Assembly (NCBI GenBank): GCA_045837725.1
Contig: JBEWZL010000237.1
Span: forward strand, 121,750 to 185,749
Origin: Vermamoeba vermiformis
Taxonomy: Eukaryota; Tubulinea; Echinamoebida
Direction: 5' to 3'
Length of the DNA: 64,000 bases
Translations under genes and position numbers: made by a program
Shown: positions 21,104-31,220 of the stretch, piece after piece
How positions within the stretch are numbered: position 1 is the first letter of the stretch
Layout of the letters: every line of letters starts with the position of its first letter
Notes under the pieces: model-generated
Seen by the model: the letters and a program-made list of their open reading frames with translations, nothing else
What the model was told of the DNA's origin: nothing
Database searches by the model: none

Positions 21104-21961
21104 TTAGGCCCCTAAACTATCGAGTTGTTCTTGTATATCTTCTAGATTACTAAACAATGCAAATAGCTCGTCGTGAGTGAGATCCAGTACGAGAGGTTCA
21201 GATGTACCCTGCGCAGTACGCGATTGACCAGCAGGACCTGCAAGATGCAGCTGCAACACTCCGCGCGTACGATGCACTGCACTGTTATGCGGACCAGCGA
21301 GCTCGAGTGCAACAGACCAGTCGGTGTTGGTCAGATGTCGACTCACCACTGGCGGTCGTTCATCCAGCTCTTTGACGCGCTGTCGATGCACTTGATATGC
21401 ACGCAACAGAGCTCGCGCACGCATCTGTTCTACACCCAGTGTCTGCACCTCACCGTAGAGCTGTTGTTCGTTGTAGTTCATGGCGCTCGCTTGTTCGAGT
21501 ACGTGTTGGATCCACTCACCTAATAGGGCGTGGTTAGTGCGTAAATATATATGTTGTTAATTATATGATTGGCGAGTGTTAGTAATGCGTTATATGCTAT
21601 AGTCCATCAAGCAATTTCAGCCGAGGAAAAATCGAAAGAAAATAATTAAATAATAATATTGAACGGTGTGAATGCGATCATACTGTTAATCGCTAGTATT
21701 ACGACATTATCTAATATTCTAATTAAATTAATCGCAAAAGGCAGCAAAATATCTATTACTACACTGCAGATCCATACCCACAGCCACAGCCTCGCCATTG
21801 AGCGGAGCACTCGTAGTACCATCCTCTAACTTCTTCTCCAACAACAACGATTCATCGCGCATCAATCGCTCCAACACTTCTTTGAGCACTTCGAGCTCGA
21901 GTGTGTTGAATCCTTCGAGGCCCGATTGAAATTTCTTAGTCTGCGCGAATATACTCGCCAT
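21104..21961 (-). CDS. COMM domain-containing protein
   Basis: Exons 21961-21778 and 21519-21104 give 199 residues, the normal COMMD length. The C-terminal COMM domain runs from TDWSVALELAG through GVLQLHLAG and PLVLDLTHDELFALFSNLE to DIQEQLDSLGA: a Trp-starting strand, a beta sheet and a final helix. The N-terminal half is helical (FNTLELEVLKEVLERLM, EWIQHVLEQASAM). COMMD proteins form a decameric ring in the Commander/CCC complex for endosomal recycling. Which of the ten paralogues this is cannot be told by eye. The first exon is joined through a GTATGG donor and a 258-base intron, and phase closure supports it. Confidence 0.75.
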
Positions 21962-22188
21962 GGTGTACTATATTGCGATGTTACTAGTGATTGTATATAT
22001 GGAACTGCGCTGTTGTTGGTGTCAGGCACGTGCTGCAAAATTTCACTCACGAGTGACTGTTCCCGGCTCTTCATTCACACTACACGCGTGCACTACACTA
22101 CTATAGGGGTGCACTTCATATACTAGGACATATTTATATATTATTAGTGCCTATCAATCGGAGCCTTGTACAATAACTAACAACCGCA

Positions 22189-22796
22189 ATGAAAATAACA
22201 GTTGAATTCAGGTACGTCATTTATATTCTCATCAATGCTTAAATATTTAACATTAATATATCTATATTGCTAGTATTTAATACCCTTGCATGCACATTGC
22301 AACTGCGAATTTTAAATAATTATTTTTTGATAATTTTCTCAAAATACGTGCCATATTGACTGTAATGCGGCAGTGGAGGTCTAGAGCTGCTCTTTGATAA
22401 GAAAAAAAATCATAGTCTCGAGTTTCCTGACGACAAAGAACTGACACTTCGCGATCTGGTACGATGGATCAAGGACCATCTGCTCAAAGAACGCGCAGAA
22501 CTGTTTTATACCGACGATTCAGTGTACGTACACGCGATTATATGACCCCATATATATATATGAGTATGGAGCTAATTGTTGTTGCAGTCGACCAGGCATT
22601 CTAGTGCTGATCAACGACTGTGACTGGTAAGTGCTGCTGAATGCGCTATGATGATCGATACAATACTATAATACACAATATATATATGCACCCACCACTC
22701 ACACCATTGCTCACCAGGGAGTTGATGGACGGCATTGAATACAAAGTGCAGCCCAACGACACGATCGTGTTCATTTCTACGCTGCACGGTGGTTGA
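22189..22796 (+). CDS. URM1: ubiquitin-related modifier 1
   Basis: Exons 22189-22211, 22374-22523, 22588-22626 and 22718-22796 encode 96 residues. MKITVEFSGGLELLFD opens the beta-grasp fold, LLKERAELFYTDDSVRPGIL and VLINDCDWELMDG are diagnostic for URM1, and the protein ends in STLHGG with the Gly-Gly that is thiocarboxylated by UBA4/MOCS3. URM1 is the sulfur carrier for 2-thiolation of wobble uridine in tRNA and also a protein modifier. AATAAA lies about 20 bases after the stop. It is divergent from the COMMD gene. Confidence 0.96.
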
Positions 22797-23051
22797 GCAG
22801 CTGTAGTGTGCAATAAATAGGACGCTTGTGTATATATTGCGCTGCATTCGAGTGCGTGTCTTAGTGAGTGCCTTGCGTAGTGTCGCTGAAGTGTCTGGTA
22901 CGCCAGATCTACTAACCTATCTTTATATCGTCATCTAGTAGTACCACCCTACTCATTACATGAGCTATATGCACCGCGTTCTATTCTCAGAAGTTTCCTA
23001 GACTCGCGCACAAATACACGCCCCAGTCAGTCGTTAGAATTACACTTCGCG

Positions 23052-26000
23052 ATGGAGCACGACACCAAACAGGGCCCGAGTGCGGCCAAGACCGAAGAAC
23101 AGCTCGCTGTGGAGCGACAGAAGAAAGAGAAGAAAGACGCCAAGGCTGCTGCTAAAGCTGCTAAGATCGCCAAGGCTAAGGAGAAACAAGCTGGACAGGG
23201 CAAGAAAGAGACTAAGCCCGCTGATAATAACAAACCCGAAGCTGAGGTAGGCAGTGTTTGACATTACGAGGTGCAATGGCGTTAATTTAATTGTAATTAT
23301 AAGCAAAATTGTTTTCTTTTTATTTTAAAAATTCGTTAAAATTCTGCATTTGTGAGTATGTCGTTATTATCAATATTCGATCACAATATTATACAAATAA
23401 ATTTAATGGATATGAAACTGACGTGACGCGATCTGATCAGAAAAAGAACGAGAAGAAAGAGAAAGGCATTCGTCTCAAAACAGCCTATGTCAACACGACC
23501 CCCAAGGGCGAGAAGAAAGGTGCGTATTGAACTGACTTTCATAACACCGCGCACTGCTGACAGGACTCGATCTAGATGTGAGCAACGACGACGCGTTCTT
23601 GCACGAGGACTCAGCCTACGACCCCTCCGTCGTCGAAGCAGCGTGGTACGACTGGTGGGAGGCCCAGGGCTACTTCAAGCCCGATTACAACGCCGATCCC
23701 AACGCGGAGAAGTTTGTCATCGTCATTCCCCCGCCCAACGTGACTGGTGCGCTGTCGATCGATGCACATGTCCAAATAAGGCAATCTAACGCTCTACTTG
23801 GCAGGTTCCTTGCACTTGGGTCACGCGCTGACGAATTCCATCCAAGACTCGGTGGCACGGTGGCACCGCATGAACGGCAAGAAGGTGCTGTGGGTGCCGG
23901 GCACTGATCACGCGGGCATTGCGACACAGACTGCGGTGGAGAAGCGCATCAAGAAGGACGGACTCACGCGCCACGACTTGGGCCGCGACAAGTTCTTGGA
24001 GAAGGTGTGGGAGTGGAAGAACGAGTACGGCGGGCGTATCTTGCAACAGCTGCGTCGCTTGGGCAGTTCGCTGGACTGGTCGCGCGAGGTGTTCACGATG
24101 GACGACAAGCTGTCGCGTGCAGTGCGCGAGGCCTTTGTGCGCATGTACGACATGAAGCTGATCTACCGCGCCAACAGACTCGTCAACTGGTGCTGCGCGC
24201 TCAAGACTGCCATCTCGGACATTGAAGTGGACGCAGAGGAGCTCGAGAAGAAGACCAAGAAGCGCGTGCCCGGCTACGACAAGGAGTACGACTTTGGGCT
24301 GATCTACAAGTTCTGCTATCAAGTCGAGGGCAGCGAGGAGTTGTTGGAGATTGCCACCACGCGTCCTGAGACCATGCTCGGTGACACTGCCGTCGCTGTG
24401 CACCCTGATGACCCGCGCTACAAGCACCTGCACGGCAAGTACCTCGTGCACCCCTTCGTGCAGCGTCGCATTCCGATCATCACCGATCCGATCTTGGTCG
24501 ACATGAGCTTCGGCACTGGTGTCGTGAAAGTGACTCCCGCGCACGATCAGAACGACTTTGAGTGCGGCAAGCGGAACAACTTGCCCATGATCAACATCCT
24601 CGACGACGATGGCCGCATCAACGAGAACGGCGGTGAGTTCAAGGGCATGAAGCGATTTGAGGCGCGCGATGCCATCATCGTGGCACTGAAGAAGCTCGGC
24701 CACTTCAAGGGCTCAGCACCCAACAAGATGGTGCTCAAGACGTGCAGTCGCAGCGGTGATATTATTGAGCCACTCTTGAAGCCACAGTGGTGGGTCGACT
24801 GCAAAGAAATGGCGCGTCGTGCGGGTGAAGCGGTGACCAACAAGCAGCTCGAGATCTTGCCTGCGCGCTACACCAACACCTGGTTCGAGTGGTTGCGCGA
24901 CATTCGTGACTGGTGCATCAGTCGTCAGCTCTGGTGGGGCCATCGCATCCCTGCCTGGCTCGTCACACTGCACGGCCAAGCCGCTGACGGTGCAGATCCG
25001 AACTGCTGGATTGTGGCACGTGACGAGACTGAGGCACGCAGCAAGGCTGAAGCTAAATTTGGCAAGGACAAGGTGGCCAAGCTCGAACAGGACCCCGATG
25101 TGCTGGACACGTGGTTCAGTTCGGGTCTGTTCCCGTTCAGCGTGTTTGGCTGGCCCGACAACACGTCCGATCTGCAACAGTACTACCCGACGCAGCTGTT
25201 GGAGACTGGCAAGGACATTCTGTTCTTCTGGGTGATGCGCATGGTGATGATGGGCCTCACCCTCACCGATCAGCTGCCCTTCAAACAGGTCTTCTTGCAC
25301 CCCATTGTGCGCGATGCACACGGCGAGAAGATGGCCAAGAGCAAGGGCAATGTGATCGATCCCATTGACGTGATTGAAGGCATCACCCTGCAACAGCTGC
25401 ACGACGGTCTCTACAAAGGAAATCTCGATCCACGTGACATTGAAGCTGCCATTGAAGTGCAAAAGCGAGATTTCCCGCAAGGTATCAGCGAGTGCGGCAC
25501 TGACGCGCTGAGATTTGCGCTGTGCTCGTACATTGGTGGTCAGGGCAACGACATCAATCTCGACATCAATCGCGTGGTGGCCTATCGCAACTTCTGCAAC
25601 AAGCTCTGGAATGCCACCAAGCTCGCCTTCACCTTCATGGGCCACGACTTTGTGCCCAACAACTACAGCGAGACGCAGCGCACTGGGCACGAGACTGAGT
25701 GGGACACGTGGATCTTGGGTCGATTGCAGTGTGCCGTGGAGGGTGCCAACAAGGGCTTTGAGAGCTACGAGTTCAGTGACTCGACGCAGGCCATCTACAG
25801 CTTCTGGCTCTACGACTTCTGCGATGTGTACTTGGAGGCCATCAAGCCCCTCATGGCTGCGAACTCCACCGTGTCCAGCGAGGCACGTGACACCATCAAG
25901 CACACGCTGTAAGTATATCACACGTGCTGTCATTCACTGAACGGTATACTAACACTGCACACAGCTTCACCTGCTTGGAAGTGGGCTTCAGACTGTTGCA

Positions 26001-26622
26001 CCCCTACATGCCGTTCTTGACCGAAGAACTCTGGCAGAGACTCACACGTAAGGCGCGTGCTCAATTCGCACCCTCGCTGTGCGTGGCCAAGTACCCGCGC
26101 ACGATTGGCGAGCGTTCAGTGAAGCTCGAAGAAGAGATTGAGCGCGTGATGCAAATTGTGCACGGAGCACGCACAGTGCGTCAAGTGTACAACTTGAAGG
26201 GCAAGGACCGTCCTCCTCTCGTGATCAACACGCACACCACACGTGACAAGGAGCTCTTGTCGAGTCACGTGTTCGTGTTGGCGATGCAGTCCCTGGCCCG
26301 TGTGGGTGACATCAGCATCACCTTCAACGAGTCACAGCCCCCTCTCGGCGCTGCTTCCGCCATTCCCAACAGCAGCACTGAGATCTACGTGGTGATCAAG
26401 GACTTGGTGGATGTGGACACAGAGATTGGCAAGCTCAATGCGCAGATCAAAAACCTCGAAGATCAGATTGCTGGCCTCGAGAAGAAGCGTGCGGACCCGA
26501 ACTGGGAGACCAAGACCCCCGCCAAGGTGAAAGAGGCGCTGCAGACCAAGCTCGACACCGTCAACAGCGAACTCGCCATTGCCCGCACAGCTGTGGAGAA
26601 CTTCAAGAAGTTGAAGAACTAA
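23052..26622 (+). CDS. VARS1: valyl-tRNA synthetase, cytosolic type
   Basis: Exons 23052-23246, 23441-23519, 23564-23746, 23805-25908 and 25965-26622 encode 1072 residues. A Lys/Ala-rich N-terminal extension of about 90 residues ([15 protein letters not shown]) replaces the GST-like domain of animal VARS. The class Ia core has [12 protein letters not shown] (HIGH box, split by the third intron), [10 protein letters not shown], the CP1 editing domain with [16 protein letters not shown], and [13 protein letters not shown] (KMSKS box). The C-terminus is the anticodon-binding helical domain and a coiled coil specific to ValRS. It charges tRNA-Val and hydrolyses Thr-tRNA-Val. An intron holding CCAAATAAGG divides the HIGH region. 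Codons are strongly GC-ending, as expected of a highly expressed gene. Confidence 0.97.
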
Positions 26623-26653
26623 TTGCTTGCACTAGACGAGCACCGTGTTACAA

Positions 26654-26687
26654 AATAAATTATTTTCACTTAAGAATGCGGTTTATT
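26654..26687. terminator. convergent poly(A) signals of VARS1 and PIGZ
   Basis: AATAAA on the plus strand at 26654-26659 serves VARS1. On the minus strand AATAAA at 26687-26682 contains the PIGZ stop codon TAA itself (26685-26683). The two signals face each other with 22 bases between them. Confidence 0.65.
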
Positions 26688-28531
26688 GTTGACACCACTT
26701 GACAGGTCGACTGCTCCACACGTGCAGTCCTCGTTGAGACCAATCACGTGGCAGATCTTCAGTGCTAATGTGCCAATGATAGACACGACACTCGTACAGC
26801 TGTTCACTCGGCACTCGCACACTGCCAGGTGCCACTAGCCACACTGTTTGATCCTCTGTCGCCTGTGCCTTGCTTATGACCCCTGTCAACATGTCATAGT
26901 CTGCGCCTTGCAAGTCAATGACACGTGTCTTATCGAGTGTAGCAGGCAATGACAGCAAGTGACGTGGTGGCATGTAAGTGTGATAATAGATGATGGAGTG
27001 CTCGCCTGGGGTCACTGAGGTCGCAGTGCCTAAAAATAGCAATGAAGGGACCACACCCGACTGGTGACAGTACCCGAAGAACACGGCCAATAGAAGATTG
27101 AACAGCAGCCACACGGACCAGAACTTTGACACGATCTTTTCACTGAACAGCAGTGTCAGTGGTGTCAACAGCGGCAAGATGAAGCGCGGCTCTTGATGCG
27201 GTGCGAGTGACAGCACACCGACACCTGTCACACAGCACGCCATCAGTGTCAGCTGCCAGGGGTCACGTGACAAGATGCGCGGCACGTGCCACAAAAAGAG
27301 TAGCCACAGTGGCCCAAACATGAGCACTCCGTTCACAGTCACGTGCAAGTAGTGTGGATGTAACACGTGCTGCGCCAAGTTCTCCACTTTAGTGTTGTAC
27401 TGCAAATTCGACCAGGGCGTCACGTGATAGATGTCTGGGATATGGCCCTGGAGCAGTGATCGCAGAGTGACATCTGATTCATAGAACAACGTGTCACACG
27501 TCACCCACAGTGCTGCACCGCACAACAGTCCTGATGACACGTGTCAATCGCTGACTTCTACCATTGCTTGAACTTACCTGTCAACATGCTCACACCGCAC
27601 ACCATAGCGCGGAACAATCCATTTTTCCGCCACTGCGCGTACAGCAAGAAGAGTGGCACAGGTGCGATGAATGCCATAAAAGTAAATCGCGTCCACGTGC
27701 CAGCACTGACCAGCACGCCAAGCATCACGTGATTGCACCACCATGAACGGTACGTGTCACTCGTCAATTTGACCGCGAGCCACAAACAGACTGCAAAGAT
27801 CACGTGCTCGATGGTGTTGGAGAAGCCAGTGACCATAAAAGTCAATGTGGTCCAAGATGAGCCAAGCACCATCAATTGCTGATTGCCTTTTAAGGAAAAT
27901 CTCTTTTGTTTCATGCCAGTCATGGCGATGTCGTACGTGAGCTTGTCTAAATAAGGCAATCAGCCACTCAGTGCTACAAATAGCTGCGTACCCAACACGA
28001 TTGACAGCACGAACATCCACAGTCGCGGCGCGTAGTACAGCACTGGTCCTGCATGCAGATCTACCTAGTGTCAGACTCGTAATGCAATGTGACACGTGAC
28101 TTACTGACTCCCAGTAACTGCTCGACTGCCTTTATTACCATATAAGGTAAGCCACTCGATAATGCTCTGTAATAGTGTCAATAACATTGCCTTAAATGGC
28201 TATCGTTGCTACTTACGGACTGACAATCGAGCGGATCGGACTAGGCAATTGAAACTCCCACGAGACATGAGCTGTAACATCGAATATACGACCAGCCATC
28301 ACTTCTGAGGACTGTACAGTGAATTGATAATTAGCGCGAATAATTAGCAAAATATCTTGGTCTATGGTCCTGAGATTAACACGCGACTAAATTAAACCCC
28401 AACATATTATTCAGTGGCCTATCAACATATAATACCTGGAAATAACCATCGGGATGAATGTAGCCAGTGCTCGTGAATACGAATAATAGGCGCACCGCCA
28501 ACAGTAGTAAGTACCACGGCGTAATTTCCAT
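26683..28531 (-). CDS. PIGZ: GPI mannosyltransferase 4 (GT22 family), PIG-Z/SMP3 type
   Basis: Exons 28531-28436, 28311-28217, 28166-28105, 28048-27992, 27946-27578 and 27530-26683 give 508 residues. It is a multi-pass ER membrane protein with a signal-anchor first helix. Motifs are GYIHPDGYFQ in the first lumenal loop, SWEFQLPSPIRSIVSP, GFSNTIE, and near the middle VTPWSNLQYN..NLAQHVLHPHYLH with VNGVLMFGP, which is typical of SMP3/PIGZ. The enzyme adds the fourth mannose to GPI anchors. GT22 enzymes normally have HPDE; here the Glu is Gly (HPDG), while the proposed catalytic Asp is kept. GPI-type surface proteins are encoded further along the window. Confidence 0.88.
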
Positions 28532-28970
28532 TATAGTCGCATTAGCTATTAATATATATATTACAATGCGCACTTGTGTGGTGATTGATTAAATAAAATC
28601 GTGGATCTGACGCAGACACCCAATTTTTTTCGTGCCGTCAGCTGAAATTTCGGCCCTTTTTGCAGATACGGCCAGTATCTGATACTGTTGATGTAATAGA
28701 AGCGTCTATCATATTTGACGTTGTTATTGTAAGAACCTCGCGAATAGAGGGAATTGCCGCCAAAAAAAAAGCGCCTCGGTATATTGCTTGAACTTGGTCT
28801 CAATTGTATTAACAAGCGTTTATAGTATCAATAAATAAGTATATTTATTTGTTTTAAATTAATTACACGCGTATTTTTTTTTGCTAAAAGTTAAAATTAG
28901 ATCCGCAGCATTAGAGGGACCAGAATACAACTACAAGTCACTCAAGAGTGGTGCTGAATCAACGGTTCAT
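28532..28970. other. intergenic, PIGZ promoter side
   Basis: 439 AT-rich bases between the cortexillin stop and the PIGZ start, both on the minus strand. A GAAATTTCGG element followed by AGATACGG lies near 28644-28676 and resembles a sequence upstream of the cortexillin start. A CTAAAA/AATTAATTA-rich tract near 28840-28870 shows no gene. Confidence 0.4.
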
Positions 28971-30593
28971 TTAGCTGTCGTCCTTCTCGTTCTTAGACTG
29001 CATAATAAAACATTAGTCCTATATTCAAGCGAGCTCGAGCAGTCACATCTGAGCTACTTACCGAAGCAGTTTGTTGCTCTTCAATTTCGCGTTGCTTAAG
29101 CAAGACTTGCAATTTTCTGTTCTCAGAGCCCAAAGCATCGGCCAAGTACTCGAGTTGATCTTCAAAGTTGCGGTCAATAATTTCTTTTTCTGTTCTCTCT
29201 TGGATCTTCTCAGATTCGTATTCGCGGTCTTGCTCCAAGTAGTCCTTCCATCTGTTCATGTCATTCAAGTGCTCAATCAAGTTCTTGCGCAACAGATCGA
29301 GGGCCTTGAGTTCCAAAGCAGATCTTTCGTCCACTTTCTCCTTCAACTTGTTGTACTTGGCGCGCAATTCAGCGACTTCATTTTCAAGAGCTTCCTTCTC
29401 GTTTTGGAGCTTGGCATTGCGAGCCTCAGACTCCTCGTACTTAGCCTTCAACGCGTCGTGATCAGCAGTCAAGTTCTTGTATTTCTTCTCCAAGATCTCT
29501 TTCTCTTCCAATGTCTTGGCCAAATTGTCCTCCAAACCAGTCAATTTGTCCTTGGTCTCACGTTGAGCGCTCTGCAAATTTATTAATACAGTGCATCATA
29601 ATAACGTCGCAGTATTTTTATAAATTATTTTTAAAATTTAAAAATCTTTTTGTGTCACATCCGAAACAGCAAAAAAATCAATTTACACCAAAATCTCATT
29701 AATTAACGCTTACCTCAAGTCGTCGCTTCTCTTCTTGAGAAACAAAGGCGTGGAAGAACAAAGAGACGTACAAGACGATGGAACGCTCGTCAATAGTGCC
29801 GTTAGCAAGCTCGTTCACATCCAACAATTTAGGCACGCCCAAGCTCTTCTCGGCGAGTTCGAAAGCAGCTTCGATGTTCTCGATTGAAGAGTTTTCTTCC
29901 ATATATTCGTTGTAGTTAAAGAGCTTAGGGTCGAACTTGTGGACCATAGCCAAGAAAGCCAATCCGTCATTGAAGGAGTGGCCAAAGTCTGTAATCTTAA
30001 CACCAGCATATCCGTTAGTAATTTCACGGACCCACTTGAGCAAGTTCTCTTCGGTGGAACGATCTTCGGCGCCTTGGATGTGAGTGTTGATTCTGAATTT
30101 ACGGAAAAGCATCCAAAGGAAACCCAAAATGAATTTGAGGTTCTTGTCGACAAAGTCTTCAGGTGAGATAGTCAACATCTTTTGTTGGACGCCGTTATCT
30201 TTCAAAAAGTTGAGCGCGATGGAGCAGTTCTCGATTTTGTTAATCTTGTTCTTGGGTTGTTTTGAGTATTTAGTCTTAATGCGCGAGTCCAACAACAATT
30301 CAATGAAGTCGATGACGGTGATACCATCAGAGAAGTCCTCCTCCAATTCGTTGGGCGAGTTAATCTTCTTACCGCGTTTATCCAAGTAGGAGTTAACCCA
30401 GTAAGTGAAGGCCTATTTAATTATTACTCTGGTTAGTAATATTTCGGGCATATTTTTTATCGTCCTAGAGCATTTAACAGACGATAGTGAATTAAAATAT
30501 TAGCAAATAAAAACTAACCGTTTTTTGAACTTGTTCCCAAGCTCGATCCTTCATTTCTTCTTCAACGTCCTTAGGCTTGTTATCGTTCGACAT
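28971..30593 (-). CDS. cortexillin-like actin-bundling protein
   Basis: Exons 30593-30519, 30412-29714, 29571-29062 and 28997-28971 give 436 residues, near the 444 of Dictyostelium cortexillin I. Two tandem calponin-homology domains (about residues 20-240) form the actin-binding unit: AWEQVQKTAFTYWVNSYLDK, LLDSRIKTKYSKQPKNKINK, FILGFLWMLFRKF, LLKWVREITNGYAGV, FGHSFNDGLAFLAMVHKFDP. A continuous heptad-rich coiled coil of about 170 residues follows for parallel dimerisation. The last exon codes only SKNEKDDS. Cortexillins cross-link actin antiparallel and concentrate in the cleavage furrow and cell cortex. Codon choice is less GC-ending than in the genes to the left. Alpha-actinin is excluded by the lack of spectrin repeats and EF hands. 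Confidence 0.9.
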
Positions 30594-31220
30594 TTTGAAC
30601 TGTTGTGATGAGTAGTGTTGGATACTCTTAAAAATCTAATTGATATGAAAAAAAAATCTCAAGCCGTATCTTTTTGCTGAAATTTTTGTGCGACGAAAAT
30701 CTAGGCCTGAAATTGGTGCGTAATCAGATGCTGCCGATCACATGGACATGCCGTAATGCAATAACATGGTATTTTGTCGTGTTTGCACCGATTCGTTGTT
30801 GTGGTGTCGATCTGGCGGTCTCAAATGTTTCGATAACAGATTTGGGCTGCTTAGAGAGGGAATCTACACTTTCAGACCTCTAAGTCCGTTATATTATCTT
30901 TTTGCTGCTCATATTTAGGAGATTACCGCGATTCCTGTTTCATTTATACTTTCATCTGCGAGATTGACTTTCGACAATCGTAATTTCCGAAACAACTGAA
31001 ATTCGCCGAACCTAAACCTGACATACTCCTATGTGGTATTACATGTCTTTCAAATTGCCGTAGTGACGTGGAATAATTTGCTTTCAAACCTCAAAAACGA
31101 ATACAAAAAAAAATTGAATTTTTAAACCAGCCACGAGTTAGCATCAACAGAGCACTCACAATGCCCTGCACCTACCGTTAATAATTTAATATTGATCGAA
31201 TAAGGCAACGAGGAGGACAA
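30594..31220. promoter_or_regulatory. divergent intergenic region, cortexillin / Ser-rich gene
   Basis: 627 bases. Near 30667-30690 the minus strand reads AAAATTTCAGC then AAAAGATACGG, matching an element upstream of PIGZ. Around 30983-31010 there is TAATTTCCGAAAC followed by GAAATTCGCCGAA. No frame is convincing. Confidence 0.4.

Noticed and set aside
21862-22074. Minus-strand frame MKSREQSLVSEILQH upstream of the COMMD gene
   Set aside because: It overlaps the better-supported COMMD first exon in another frame and sits in the short divergent promoter; at most an upstream ORF.
24547-25368. Additional overlapping frames inside VARS1
   Set aside because: All are off-frame readings of the same long exon.
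23786-25933. Two long minus-strand frames (305 and 406 codons) opposite VARS1
   Set aside because: They are antisense shadows of a strongly GC-ending coding sequence; their composition (His, Val, Leu, Ala) is what reversed GC3 codons give, and no domain is visible.
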